A DNA stretch of 64,000 nt from Deroplatys truncata (GCA_030765065.1 CM060989.1:37563501-37627500), one strand, 5' to 3'; numbered from the stretch's first letter, positions 45,112 to 56,139 are shown. Numbers and translations are program-made. The notes: generated by a model not told the origin, from the sequence alone.

Positions 45112-46450
45112 AAACTCGGGTGAATCGGGCCAAAAATTAAAAAATTCAAAATATTGGTTCCATTTTCAACAGAATTTATATTTGTTCCATTTCATAGTTT
45201 AACACAATCCCATAACAACAAATCACAGGTTAGTATGTTTCTTTAAAAACAAACACAGAAAGTGTAGTGGCGTTTTTGTTGCAGCATACAATGTCCCAGT
45301 TCACCCTTTTGAGTAAGGATGAATCGGGACAGATTTAGTATAACATTATTTGTAATAATACCTTCTTCTTCTCCACTAAGCATGAAACCTTTCCAAGGCT
45401 TGTTTAATTTATTGATTTATTCATCGTTTCCTGGGTCTTCCGACATTTCGTTTTCCTTTAGGTATGTAATAGATTATTTTCCTTGAGTAGCGTTCCTAAT
45501 TCATTCACTCTACGTGTTCTAGCCACTTTTGTCTGTTCTGCTCTATTTCTTCATTTAGGTTAAATATCTTTAATTGTTTTCTTATGTCATCATTCTTTAT
45601 TCTATCTCTTCTAGTGACTCCTAATACTGTTCTTAAAAATCTCATTTTCGTTGCCTGTAATCTCCTTTCATCTCTATTTGTCATTTTCCAAGTTTCGCTA
45701 CTATATAGAGCAACCGGAACTGCCATGGCTTTATAAAACTTCATCATCGTATTTTTTAAAGTTATTTTAATTGTTCCACATATTTTTGAAAAATTTTGTA
45801 ACAACACCTATTTTTTATATATATGATTATTTTAGACCATGCTATATACTTTTCCTTTAAGATGGTATCTTCAAATTGCGATCTACCACATAGAAACCTT
45901 TTCTTTTCCTCGACAGCAACACACTTTTCGAGGTACAGTTTTCGTCCCTTCCTTTCGCTGGTACTGAATCCGTCTCCCAGTTTTGATGATATGGGATCAA
46001 TGTATTTCACAGAACAAAACCAACACATTGTGCGACTTTCTTGTTCCTCTTCTTATTCTGGTTCGGATGACGTTAATTTTAGAAGCAACTTTCTTGCTCG
46101 TTTGTTCTGCATCTTTGATTTCTTTTCCTCTTTCTCTTCATTTTAAGGCGAATATTGTCTGGGAAGGTTAAAAGTTGTGCTCATTGTTTCCCGGTAAATA
46201 AATTCCCACTAATATTTTTGTTAGGAGAATGGACGGTGGATCATGTAAAGGCAGTGAAGGCGATGGCAAGGATTCCATCTCATGTTCACTGCCGGTCTTG
46301 GAAGTTGATGGAACAGGAGATTGTCTGAGTATAGGAGGTCTTCCGAATCTCCCTCTGTCATCCAAAAGTGGGAGATCATGCATCCACGTAGAAAATCCTG
46401 TTCAGAGAGAACATTTTCATTGAATGGATGCTTAATGGTTGACCTAAACC
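45112..46450 (-). mobile_element. Possible pogo/Tigger-like DNA transposon relic
   Basis: Tentative. The minus strand at 46028-45840 reads MCWFCSVKYIDP, later KCVAVEEKKRFLCGRS. The paired cysteines resemble the C-terminal zinc-binding segment that follows the DDE domain in some insect pogo-type transposases. Upstream (46383-46168) is Pro/Ser-rich (PVPSTSKTGSE, LPSPSLPLHDPP). The region 45115-45345 has ends like 'gggtgaatcgggcc' and 'gatgaatcgggaca', which look like transposon termini. No DDE motif is visible, and a non-LTR fragment sits inside. Confidence 0.3.
45430..45810 (-). pseudogene. Non-LTR retrotransposon RT C-terminal fragment
   Basis: Minus strand: MKFYKAMAVPVALYSSETWK, MTNRDERRLQATKMRFLRTV, LGVTRRDRIKNDDIRKQL, NRQKWLEHVE, then past a stop KIIYYIPKGKRNVGRPRKR. 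This is the post-catalytic end of a non-LTR retrotransposon RT (VxLYGSETW ... ERRLxAxxMRFLR ... GRPRKRW). About 100 codons remain open before the stop at 45505. It has no RT active site (YxDD), so it is a dead 3' fragment. The family within non-LTR elements is not assigned. Confidence 0.8.
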
Positions 46451-46477
46451 CACTCTCAGCATTGGCGGATGCCCCTG

Positions 46478-47019
46478 AGTTTGATTAAAATACCACATAT
46501 TAATCATATTTATATGAGAAGAGGTACATCTTGAATTATCTTGGAAGAGTCTGTGAAGTCCTCTTCATTTCGGAAGGAATTTTGTATAATCTTGAATAAC
46601 TGGTAAAAATAGAGCGATAGACGAAAGCTTACTGCACAAAAAATGTAGATCTATTTAAAACACAATTTATTTCAAATAGGTTCTTTTGTGACATAATTCA
46701 TTTTCGAGATATCCATTATTGAAGGTTCAGTTGTTCAATACTTGGCCATTCTCCTGCAATCATATCAACATTCAGCAGTTTCTCGCGATTGCTTCGAAGA
46801 TTATGGAATTTTAAGGCCATCATATAGCGTCCAGTTCTTAAACATCTGATATCGCTGCTCCTTTTGTATCTATAACGAAATGTATAATGTAGCTATTTCT
46901 GCAAAGGTTTTTCTGGATTAAAATAAGTAGATAGAAAAATAAGCTTTAGTAAAAATAGTTTATATAACCACTAATATGCGATAGAGGGTAGAGAAAGTCA
47001 TGTGTGATGCAACACATCT
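46478..47019 (-). repeat. Rep1 copy, old, 5' part missing
   Basis: Begins mid-unit ('gattaaaataccacatattaat') and ends 'gagaaagtcatgtgtgatgcaacacatc'. Meets the next copy head-to-head. Confidence 0.75.
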
Positions 47020-47747
47020 ACTTCATCTTAATCCAGATAAACCGTTGCAAAAATAATTTCATTATATATTTCGTTGTAGGCACAAGGGGGATAGAGAAAA
47101 CCCAATCGATAAGTCAGATGTTTAATAGCGAGTCGCTGTGTGCTGGCTATAGTATTTCAATGATATTGCAAGAAACAACTGAATAGTGACATCACTTTAA
47201 AATGAACAAATATTAACGAATATCTCGTAAATGATCTGTGCCACAGAAAAGGTTATATTACAAACATCTTATATTCTAAAGACCTCTAAATTTTGTGTAC
47301 TATGTTTTTGTCTCTCATATGTTTTATGCGTTATACAAAATTCCTTCCAAATGAAGAGGACTTCATAACCTATTCCGAGAAGATTCATTTTGTCATGGAA
47401 ATAACTTAAACATACGGCATTTTAATGAAAATCCTGAGAGCCATTTTTGAGAAAATAAAAAATTATGAAACCATTTCCATGTAAATGGCAGTATGAATGG
47501 GGAGGAGTTTCTTGAAAATCTTCGTGCTGCACCCCTGGGAGGTGGTAAACTTACCTATCAAGTTTTACATTCACCTAACGTTTCATTTTTGAGTTATGCT
47601 TTTCACACACACACAGAACTTCTTCTAAACTTTTCTTTGGATTCAGTTAGCCTCAAAATCCGTATTTCCTGTGAAATCTCGGTATCGAATTAATGATGGA
47701 ATATAATACTTCCTCTATATGATGTGGTCAAGTAGTCGAGAAAGTAA
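47018..47747 (+). repeat. Rep1 copy, old subfamily
   Basis: 'cacatctacttcatcttaatcc' to the 3' end 'gtcaagtagtcgagaaagt'. Blocks are in standard order; it is diverged and without the long microsatellite. With 46478-47019 it forms a large imperfect inverted pair. Confidence 0.75.
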
Positions 47748-49374
47748 AAATAGAGCGAATATGAAAAATTGAAACTCAACATTAATGCTTATTTGATTTG
47801 TTTGACACGGGCTGATTACTCTATTATAATAATGATGAAATATTTCAAACATAGTGTTCACAAATCCCAAAATTATAAGCGGGGATCATGAATACCTTTT
47901 AGTAGTTCTAAACTCTGCTTTATGTTTAGCACTAGGAAAAATACACTGATCAGAGATAGGAACAAATGGTTGCATTAGAACTGCATTCCCGCTAAAGCCT
48001 AGAATCTGATGTAGGGTCAACTGAATAACATTTTGTGGTGGTTTGTGAAGAGGCTGAAGGGGCTTTAGCAAATCGTTTTTGGAATCCTCTGTAACTACAT
48101 CCCGTTGTAAATCTTTTACGCTCTTTAATTCATTCAGGCATAGTCCCATCTGAATGGATTTCGATTGAAGACAGTAAATATCGACTGCGCCGAGACACCG
48201 TTGAGTAAAGTGAATAAAGGTTCGGTAAACCAAAGTCCATGTCTCACTTCAATCATTACATCCGCTTCTCTTTAAAGATAGGTCTGATCAATACATAACC
48301 AAGTCTTTAATTGATATTGTCAGCCATTTCTGCGCTAGCTTAGCAGCTTCAACTGCAAAGAGGACTGAATTTAATATCTTAGAGTATAAAGTGAGTACAC
48401 TACGTTTCTATTTGTTCTCCCCTTTAGCTAAGAAAAGCCAGACATATTTAAGTGTAAAATTCCTTCCAATATTTCTTTTTTCTTATTAAATATATGTTAT
48501 TAATTACAGTAGAGCTAAAACGGGAGGACTGCTTTCGGCCCAAAAATCTGACATAATTTGTATTTCAACCTAGGAAAATAATACAGCCTTAGTTGTACCA
48601 ATCTCCTTACGCATACACACATTTGGTCAATTTAAAATTGACCGGCGTCTGAGAGACAGAGGAATGGGGTACTTCCGTGAGCGCTCGGGACAGCCAGGCT
48701 TTATTCATAAGACTGCGTACTTGTTGTAGTTGTTATAATGGGGAATACAACTATAATAAAATCTTTCGAGAAAGTAGTTCATGTACTAAATTTCAAACAG
48801 GCAGATATTTCTGACTGCTTCAACACTGAATATTTGTAACCAAAACACACTTTATTGGTTTATAGTTCTCAAGTGGAATATGACTAAAGCCCGTTACAAT
48901 ACCACGCTTACTGCAGCACTTTTAGCTCAATGCTATAGAGTTATCTTATTGTTCTTGGGGTTGCCAGTTCAAACTTCTATGGAGTTACTTAACTTTTTTC
49001 CGTTTCATTTTAAATACAGGAGTAAAAACGTAAGTTTTCTTCATTTTTATATACGTGGTGTTTATTTAGTAGTCCGCCATACCAGTAACTGCCAACCATA
49101 ACATTAATTTATCGGTCAGAAGGAGGTGTCATACTCAGTCAATTTAATTTTATAACCACAAATTTCACCGTTATTGTAATTATATTTGTAAGTAAACTGA
49201 AGCAATATTTAAGCCATATTATTTGAATACTCAACTGTAAAACGAGTAATAAAAAGAGGATAACAGCCCACTACGGAAAATTGAACTCGAGCTGCTTGTG
49301 TAGAGGTTAAGTAGCTTAAACGCTGCTTAACGCCAAGCAGGTGTGGAGATAGTCCAAATCAGTGCCTTGTGACT
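47748..49374. other. Unannotated stretch upstream of MAR5
   Basis: The only longer open frame is minus 48233-47886 (115 codons; includes LQPLHKPPQNVIQLTLHQ). I recognise no domain and see no promoter or splice context, so it is not called as a gene. Confidence 0.3.
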
Positions 49375-49376
49375 TA

Positions 49377-49404
49377 CGAGGGTGGTCTGAAAAGTTTCCG
49401 ACCT
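49377..49404 (+). repeat. MAR5 left terminal inverted repeat
   Basis: 28 bp starting CGAGGGTGGTCTGAAAAG; identical in inverse to 50635-50662. Presumed transposase binding site. Confidence 0.97.
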
Positions 49405-49428
49405 CAACTCGAAGATGGCAGCACTCGT

Positions 49429-49437
49429 ATATAAAAG
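49429..49437 (+). promoter_or_regulatory. TATA-like promoter element of MAR5
   Basis: TATATAAAA lies 25 bp inside the left TIR and about 110 bp before the first ATG of the transposase. A plausible core promoter, inferred by position only. Confidence 0.45.
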
Positions 49438-49547
49438 CTAGTGAATTTCGTTGTTCATCTGTTGACAGTTAATCACCAATGTTTCAGCCTTTTGGACGCT
49501 AAGTTGTTATGTAACAGTCGTTTGAGTGAGGTGATGTGAGTGTTTTT

Positions 49548-50585
49548 ATGAAAATGGACAAAATCGAGTATCGAGCTGTTATTAAATATTTGTTTTTGAA
49601 AGGCAATTTGTCTACGCAAATCAAAGATGAGTTGGATTCTGTGTATGGGGACTCTGCACCATCATTTACCACAGTGAAATTTTGGGCAGCTAAATTTAAA
49701 CGCGGCCGTAAGAGCTTGGGAGCGGGACGTCCAAAAATTGCAACTACCGACGAAAACATTGCCAAAGTTCACCAAATTGTGCTAGATGACCGCAGAATTA
49801 AAATGAGAGAGATAGCAGAGGCTATGAACATGATAAAAGAACTTATTTGTCACATATTAAATCAGCATTTAGACATGAGAAAGCTGTCCGCGCGTTGGGT
49901 GCCGCGCTTGCTCACGTTTGACCAAAAACGTGTTCGAATGAACATTTCCAACGCTCTGTTGACGCAGTTTAGGCGCAATAAATCCGAGTTTTGGCGCCGA
50001 TTAATTTCTGTAGATGAAACTTGGATAGACCACTATATGCCCGAAACAAAAATACAGTCCAAACAGTGGACTGCAAAGGGGGAACCGGCTCCAAAAAAAG
50101 CAAAAACTGTTTTTTCGGCTGGGAAAGTGATGGCGACTGTTTTTTGGGATAGTCATGGAGTTATTTTAATCGATTATCTTCAAAAAGGAAAAACCATTAC
50201 AGGAGCATACTACGCATCATTACCTGACAAGCTGAAGGCAGAACTTGCGGAAAAACGGCCACATTTGCAGAAAAAGAAAACCCCGTTTCACCGAGACAAC
50301 GCACCGTCTCACACCTCAGCGGTTGCAATGGCGAAAATCCTCGAATTACGGTTTGAGCTGCTTGACCATCCGCCTTACTCACCAGATCTAGCCCCAAGCG
50401 ACTTATTTTTGTTCCTTCATCTGAAAATTGCGCTCGGAGGACAGAGATTTTCATCAAATGAAGAGGCAATCACCTTCGTGAACAATTATTTTGCAGAGAA
50501 AAACGCCGAGTACTATTTGAACGGGTTACAGAGATGGGAGCATCGCTGGGGGAAGTGTGTAGAGTTACAAGGAAAACTATGTTGA
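49548..50585 (+). CDS. Mariner transposase (DD34D), intact reading frame
   Basis: 345 codons from the first ATG (a second ATG, giving 343, follows two codons later at 49554). The enzyme cuts and pastes its own element at TA sites in the nucleus. Residues ~5-50 and ~70-111 are the two helix-turn-helix DNA-binding units (YLFLKGNLSTQIKDEL; DDRRIKMREIAEAM). The linker is RWVPRLLT (116-123). Catalytic Asp are D156 (SVDETW), D250 (HRDNAPSH) and D285 (YSPDLAPSD), with 34 residues between the last two. Two oddities: the inter-HTH linker reads SLGAGRPK and lacks the acidic/Arg-Ser residues I expect before GRP, and the C-terminus ends QGKLC. One frame over the DNA spells YVEK-stop, as in MAR1, which implies a late +1 frameshift. 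Catalysis may survive, but activity is untested. Confidence 0.95.
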   Translation: MKMDKIEYRAVIKYLFLKGNLSTQIKDELDSVYGDSAPSFTTVKFWAAKFKRGRKSLGAGRPKIATTDENIAKVHQIVLDDRRIKMREIAEAMNMIKELICHILNQHLDMRKLSARWVPRLLTFDQKRVRMNISNALLTQFRRNKSEFWRRLISVDETWIDHYMPETKIQSKQWTAKGEPAPKKAKTVFSAGKVMATVFWDSHGVILIDYLQKGKTITGAYYASLPDKLKAELAEKRPHLQKKKTPFHRDNAPSHTSAVAMAKILELRFELLDHPPYSPDLAPSDLFLFLHLKIALGGQRFSSNEEAITFVNNYFAEKNAEYYLNGLQRWEHRWGKCVELQGKLC

Positions 50586-50587
50586 AA

Positions 50588-50593
50588 AATAAA
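50588..50593 (+). promoter_or_regulatory. Polyadenylation signal candidate
   Basis: AATAAA directly after the transposase stop, before the right TIR; further A/T-rich AATAAA-like repeats follow. Confidence 0.4.
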
Positions 50594-50634
50594 AAAATAA
50601 AAACATTTCTGAAAAAATGTCTTGTATCTTTATT

Positions 50635-50662
50635 AGGTCGGAAACTTTTCAGACCACCCTCG
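50635..50662 (-). repeat. MAR5 right terminal inverted repeat
   Basis: Reads AGGTCGGAAACTTTTCAG...CCCTCG; exact inverse of the left TIR over 28 bp, followed by TA. Confidence 0.97.
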
Positions 50663-50797
50663 TATATTATAGAGTTTGCCAAAGCGGTGCACAGAAGTTG
50701 ACGGTTGTAATCCGCGCGCTCACTCGAAGGGACTTAAACGTTTAACTGCTGAAGAGATGGGCTTGTTTCAGTTTGACCGAGTGTACAGGTAAGGATT

Positions 50798-51391
50798 TTG
50801 TGTGTGTGTAAAAAATCCAGCATCTTTCAAAAATGCAACACAAGATTTTGAATGAAAACCTCCATCCCAAACTACTCTTTCATGGAAAATGTTTGGTTAT
50901 TTTGAATTTTCTCAAAAACGAGTTTAGAAATTTCAATTAAAATACACACGTCTAAGATATCCACTTGACAAATAAAATGTTTATCGTGTTTACTCTGAGA
51001 ATAGCCACTAAAGTACTCTTCATTTGGAATGGCTTTCGTATATACGTAAATGGCGAACTGTAAGGAATAGAGGCAAACTTGCTGCACAGTCTATTGCTCA
51101 GGTTAAAACATAGAATTTATTAGCAAAATTTTTTTAGCATCAACAATTTCCGTGATTTTCGTAATTATTGGTTTGGATTTTCAAATACTTACTGTTTTCT
51201 GAACTTAATTCGCGATTCTCTTATTTGTGGGGATGTTGTGGATAGAGTATGGAATTTCATGGTCAGCTTCTAGCACCCTGTTTTTAAAAATGTTTCTGTC
51301 GCTTCGTTCTCCTGTATCCTACAACGAAATGTGTAATGAAACTATTTCTGCAAACGTTTATGTCAATCATCTTGAAGTAGATAGAAAAAAA
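50798..51391 (-). repeat. Rep1 copy, old subfamily, head missing
   Basis: 'gtgtgtgtaaaaaatccagcatctttc' through 'catcttgaagtagatagaaaaa'. A + copy begins in the same A-run at 51394. Confidence 0.75.
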
Positions 51392-51428
51392 AATCTGGTG
51401 TTGCACTCACATGACTTTCTCTACTCTT

Positions 51429-52227
51429 TGTAGCGGGAAATCGTTGTTGAGCGCTATTTGTAGCGGAATAACGTCGTTCTTTGGGTTGATGCTATCTGCT
51501 GCAGTGTTGTTCCTCGGCTATGGATGCTCCTCGATTGTTGAGTTTTCGAATCCTAGCTTTTCCCTGTATATATAACTCTTGGTTTTCAGGTTATTGTGGG
51601 TGAGGCAAATTAAAAATAAACTGCATTTCTCTTAATCAGTATAGTTTATTAACAATTTAAATATCTATGGGTGGCTAGCTTTTCCCATTATTCTAATCCC
51701 ACCACTTTAAATAAGTCAGGAGCCTAACTATCTGCACACGCACTCCCACCCATATGCACACACGTGCATCTGTCGATAAGAGCATAACACTTCGTGTCGA
51801 CGTGAATTCTAGAAGATAGAGAGAGTGGGCTCTGAGACCCTGTCTGCCCTTATATACTGAGCCTAGTGAGGCTCACCTCTGTGTTTAAAAATGTAACGAC
51901 GTTTCCAATTGGTCCTCAGACCGCGTTAACTTAACATGTATGAAAATACGTTGCTCCAAATTCGTGTGCACACGCGTCACCCTGGCGCGTTGTGAAGCGG
52001 TTTCAATATCTCCGTCTCTTTCTTTTCTCTATCTGTCTCTTTCTATTTCTCCGTATCGTTACCGGTTCCCTGCTTGTTGGTTTAGTGAAAGGTTTGCTCT
52101 ACTTAGAATTCTGTTTTACCTGGAATTTTACTAGCTCGCCCGTTCTTAGAATCTGCTCTGTACAAATGTTGGATTTTGAATATTTTAACATGTTTCTTGG
52201 TGAATTATATTATTGCTGTACAATTCT

Positions 52228-52259
<32 letters not shown>

Positions 52260-52274
52260 GTATATCCCCTTTCA
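51429..52274 (+). mobile_element. LTR-C, solo LTR (846 bp) with TCTT duplication
   Basis: TCTT at 51425-51428 and 52275-52278; termini TGTAGCGGG and CCCTTTCA. The first 60 bp repeat TGTAGCGG-A-A. The tail has a (TA)n run at 52229-52259. It shares the TGTAGCGG start with LTR-A1/A2 but not the body. No internal retrotransposon sequence. Strand was set by the TGTAGCGG start and is not proven. Confidence 0.82.
52229..52259. repeat. (TA)n microsatellite
   Basis: TA run inside LTR-C near its right end. Confidence 0.9.
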
Positions 52275-52734
52275 TCTTTTACAAATTATTTTTACAAACG
52301 CTTATTCTCCATATGCTTCATGTTAATCGAGATGTTAATCTTACTGCTAATTTTCTTGTAGGTGCAAGGGGAATATGGTAGGGTTTAAGCGATAGTCAAA
52401 TCCTTTAAGAGCTGGTTGCTATGTGGCGCATTCCATTCTCCTTGTATATTCAGAACATAAGAACAAAAACGAATTGGGGACATCCTCAGAAAGTTCAAGA
52501 TATGTATTTAATTTCCCATGAAAATGTCTTAAAGATATGATATTTTAATCAAAGTCGTTAGAGACATTTTGATAAAGTCAAGCGGCTGGGCGTGTCGCTT
52601 CTTTTGATTATACTGAACTTAAATGTCAAATTTGGTACTTACCTGACTTTTAGTTTTGGATTTATGCACTCTCTCTCTCTGTCTCTCTCTCTCACACACA
52701 CATACACACACACATATATATACGTACACGGCAA

Positions 52735-53275
52735 GCAAGGTGCGCCGCGGTAACGTGCGCGACTCGCATTCGGGAGGTCCAGGTTCGAATCCTCTGCGAC
52801 TGCGCACTTTGACCCATGGTGCTTTCGTGGTTTTCCCGGATCGACAGACGAACGCTGGGGTGGTTCACCTTCCTACCACGGATCTCCGGCCCCTCATTTC
52901 CATCATCTTCCATGTCGTGTGTTTCAGGGTTGTAGGACCAGGCGACGGTGTTCGGTGCGTTGCGACTGGGCGGTGGATGTACGTTCTGTATAGCTTTCTT
53001 TCCCGGTGTCGTTGCAGGACTGCTCTGTCAGGTCTCACCTCTGAGAGGGCCGGACCGCCAAGGGTCCGGTGGCTTGTAGGTGGACCCGGGCGGCGTCCCA
53101 TGCGTTCGATCTGGAAACATTAGGGACCCTGCCCATGCTTGCGCCCGTCGTCATCCGATTCTGTTTGCCCTTCACGTTTCTCCCCTCATCTCTCCGTCCC
53201 AGGGGTCACGGCAAAAGCAAAGAGGACCGTAACGGCCTACTTGTAGTGTGCTGGTTGCGAAGGCCCCTTCGTTCA
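52735..53275 (+). mobile_element. SINE-2-related copy, GC-rich
   Basis: Head 'gcgcgactcgcattcgggagg' and B box AGGTTCGAATCC, then 'ctttcgtggttttccc', corresponding to the SINE-2 body. It is preceded by CT and AC simple repeats (52665-52715). The downstream GC-rich sequence to about 53275 may be tail or an attached unrelated segment. Confidence 0.65.
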
Positions 53276-53365
53276 TCCGTAACTATACACACACCGGGAT
53301 TTTTCTATAAAAACGTTTTTGTTTTATTATTTAGAGGACCTACTTCCGGTGAAAACTCGTAGTTA
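53276..53365 (+). repeat. Rep1 3' fragment
   Basis: 'acacacaccgggatttttctataaaaacg', 'cctacttccggtgaaaactcg'; short and diverged. Confidence 0.5.
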
Positions 53366-53389
53366 CGAAGTAAAAGTTGTTGTTGTTCA

Positions 53390-54140
53390 CCAAAGGCACA
53401 GGGAATTAATTGATCTGCAACATTTTCCCTCTGGCTTCCCAATATAAAGTCTGTAAGTTATCACTTTTAAGGCCTTTGCATTTGGTGAGATGCTGTTTAT
53501 TCAGGATGATATCTTCTTCACAGAGAGTGCACTTGGGTGTAGGTAGGCATCGTATCTTGTAGAGGTGTTCTGCGAGGCAATCGTGGTCAGTTGCCATCTT
53601 AAATAAGGCCACTGCAGTGTTCCTTGTCATTTTTTGTATATCAACTCTAACTTTTATATTCTTATAATCTTAACGTTTAATTTATCTTCATCAAGTCTCT
53701 GCCGTCTTTTGAAATGATGTTTAATGTTATTTAATTGTTTATTTATTTCTATTTGTCCTGGAGGTTTTATTTGCTGTATTGCACCTTTCTTTGCTAGTTT
53801 ATTTGCATGTTCATTGCCCAAAAGTCCGACATGACCTGGGATCCATTGTAGAGTGACATGATTTCTAGTTTCAACTGCTTTAATTAGGCTTCGTATTTAT
53901 TTAATATTTCTTGTTGTTTTATTATTGTAATTTACTATTCCATCTATGGCTGATTTTGAGTCTGATAAGATGACTTTATAGTTGTTATTTCTCCATCATA
54001 GTGGTTTGGCGTTTCATCTAATGTTAGATATTGTGCAAAATGTTTACAGTATGCTCCTCCACCAGCGTTTTTTTTAATTGATGAGGGATCCATCTGTATA
54101 TATTCGGAGCCATTCTTTTTCTGGGTATCTTTCATTTCGT
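53390..54140 (-). pseudogene. RNase H and zinc-knuckle end of a non-LTR retrotransposon
   Basis: Reading the minus strand from 54135: GGGAYCKHFAQYLTLDETPN and HYDGEITTIKS match the start of an RNase H domain (…Y(D/S)xEIxAI). WIPGHVGLLGNEHANKLAKK at about 53845-53785 is the signature late RNase H block, including the Asp/Asn-rich helix. Then MTRNTAVALFKMATDHDCL, CLPTPKCTLCEE and HLTKCKGL follow (53630-53406), the Cys/His tail common in jockey-like elements. The ADxLAK position reads ANKLAK, so the last catalytic Asp is Asn. Frames change at least once between blocks. The RT domain itself is not present. Confidence 0.8.
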
Positions 54141-55289
54141 AGCTATTTCTATGGCTCTCATTTCATTTGTTATATTGTTTTGTTTGTATATTGTATATAT
54201 CAGGACATTCTGATATTGTATATCTATATATTCTATTGGACGCGTTACCTCTGTTGCTATTATATTTGTTGTAATTATATTCTTGTATGTTAAGTTATTA
54301 ATATATGTTTGAAGCCTTATTTGAGTTTCTAAATTACTTATAGTAGTAAAAGTACTTGCGTAATAAAAGTAAAACCATTACTTTGTAGTAATTATGAAGA
54401 CTGTAGATGGTAAATAAAAGTAACAAACATTTTTATTGTTACAAAAATACGTATGGTATATCAAGAGGTCCAATAGTGGAAGTTTACATGTGCATATATA
54501 GGAAATCTAAGCCCTCAGAATTGATGGCTAAATACAACCGTCTCTCATTTCTAATGGTAATCCGCTCTACTAATTTGAGAAACAAACGCCACGAGATTTG
54601 AATCCGTTATAATGGCACTTGTTATTGCCTCACGTCATTTTATTCTGAGTTACCGCTTGGGGTTTAGCGCACAGGGGATTGAAACCTGATACTACTAATT
54701 GTGGGCCACCTTAATTAATCGTAACTTCGGCTAATGATCCCCATTAGTGCAAGTAGACTTAGTAGGAGCAGAAACAGAAGCTGGTGATAGAAGCTGTATT
54801 ATGATTTAAGCTTCAATCACAATGAAAAGTAAGCGCAGACGCAACGTAAACGCTAAACTTTGCATCCATGTTATTTAATGGAAGAATTCACATAGTTACC
54901 GGCGCAAGACGTTGCAAACTCCAAACTTAATGCTTGCGTTGCGTGTACAGAAGAAGAATTATACAGTTCTTTCCCCATGCACTGCCAGCTTCTGAACAAA
55001 GAAGATCGCGATGTGAGATTTTACACCATCTACTGTGTACAATCATGGTGCTCTTCCATTTGGCCGTGCTACGCCATTTAAATGCGTTGCAGGTCTACTA
55101 TTTTCTTGGAATAGCATTTTTGATGTTGTGTTTATTAATTTATAAAGATTGCATGAATTTTAATATTGGATGTTGTGGCGTATCAGTAATTCTATTGTAT
55201 TACCAGATGCACAGTTGTACTGTATTATGGCTACCAGACGTAGCATTATTGGACTCCTTAGTTATATTTCGGTTTTCCGGTCTTTCCTT
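54141..55289. other. Unannotated stretch
   Basis: AT-rich to 54650, then mixed. The words 'agcgcagacgcaacgtaaacgc' (54832) and, on the other strand, 'gttagcgttacgtcttcg' (55805) are similar and inverted. They may be remnants of a small DNA transposon, but the copies are too degraded to call. Confidence 0.3.
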
Positions 55290-55680
55290 TTGGCGCGGAC
55301 CACGTTTGGTATAACGCCAACCCTGTCTGGCTTGGCTAGACACGGTTGGTGGGGGAAACGCTAGCGTCACTCGAGAGAGTAAGTGGTCGTTGTAACCAGA
55401 CGCGTGTGTGGCCGGACTACGGTCTGCGGCATCTCCCTCCAACCTATTTCCCTTGTTTACTATGTAGAGAAGCCAAACGTTTTTGTGAATAAATCCCAGG
55501 TACTGTATGTTATGTAATGTTTTGTGTAATATAAAACCCACGCCTTCCCCTTAATTACACACCAAGGTCCCAAACTTCTAGCTGCTAGCGACTTGCGCCC
55601 CCGTATCTGCGTATTGGGTTGATCTAAATTGATCATTTTCTGGTAACCCTTTTGGCCTTCACCCCAGCATGTAACAATAT
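55290..55680 (-). mobile_element. LTR-D3, diverged LTR-D copy
   Basis: The minus strand begins at about 55680 with TGTTACATGCTGGGGTGAAGG. It shares the block order of LTR-D1/D2: 'ggggaaggcgtgggtttt', 'acaaaacatt', 'gggatttatt', 'ggagatgcc', 'gtccggccacacacgcg', 'tccccccacc' and 'tctagcc'. Divergence is high, so it is an older or different subfamily member. Confidence 0.5.
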
Positions 55681-56139
55681 TATTGGTTCTGTTATTCAAT
55701 TTGAAACTTGCGGTACGCTTGGAAACCAGTGTAAAGTTCTTGTGCTACGTCTACGGCTGCATTGTGAATGGCGTTGCCTTACACCTGCTATATTCTGCGT
55801 TATGTTAGCGTTACGTCTTCGTTGTGAATGGTTAATAGTTGTTCTGTATGTTATACTGGTTGTAGTGGTGTTCATTGTGCTTGCAGCAATGTTTTCTTTA
55901 CATAGAAAAAATCACTTTAATGAAGAAAGATAGATGGTGTAATTACATAAGCATTTTTATATTATTTGACCTGGATAATTCATGAAAACAAAGAAAGAGT
56001 CAGTAAACATTGCGCAAATTTAAGATTTTCCGACATATGGGGATGAGGGTGAAAGTAATAACCAAGGAATCTCTGTAATTAAAGGCAGGGGAGATCGAAG
56101 CACTAGAATAACTATGGCACAAAGGCTACTTGACAATAA
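55681..56139. other. Unannotated stretch
   Basis: An open frame at 55652-55933 encodes a hydrophobic C-terminal segment (VVLYVILVVVVFIVLAAMF) that looks like a membrane helix. There is no other support for a gene. Confidence 0.2.

Larger units (their letters stand above)
49377..50662 (+). mobile_element. MAR5: structurally intact mariner transposon (1286 bp)
   Basis: Perfect 28-bp terminal inverted repeats (49377-49404 and 50635-50662) are bounded by TA on both sides (49375-49376, 50663-50664), the canonical mariner target duplication. A single uninterrupted transposase ORF fills the interior. Length, TIR size and TA duplication fit a class II mariner. The lack of any difference between the TIRs and the absence of nested insertions suggest recent insertion compared with MAR1-MAR4. 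Confidence 0.97.
51394..52625 (+). repeat. Rep1 copy split by LTR-C
   Basis: TCTGGTGTTGCACTCACATGACTTTCTCTACTCTT to 51428; after the LTR 'ttacaaattatttttacaaacgc' to 'atttggtacttacctgactttt'. The pre-insertion order is exactly that of intact copies. Confidence 0.85.

Noticed and set aside
47886-48233. 115-codon minus-strand ORF as a host gene
   Set aside because: No recognisable domain, no supporting context, and length achievable by chance in this sequence.
49536-49547. Upstream GTG start for the mariner transposase
   Set aside because: GTG initiation is not expected in an animal gene; the first ATG at 49548 or the next at 49554 gives the usual mariner length.
52656-53123. 155-codon + strand ORF
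   Set aside because: Translates a CT/CA microsatellite followed by the tRNA-derived SINE-2 copy; the opposite strand is equally open.
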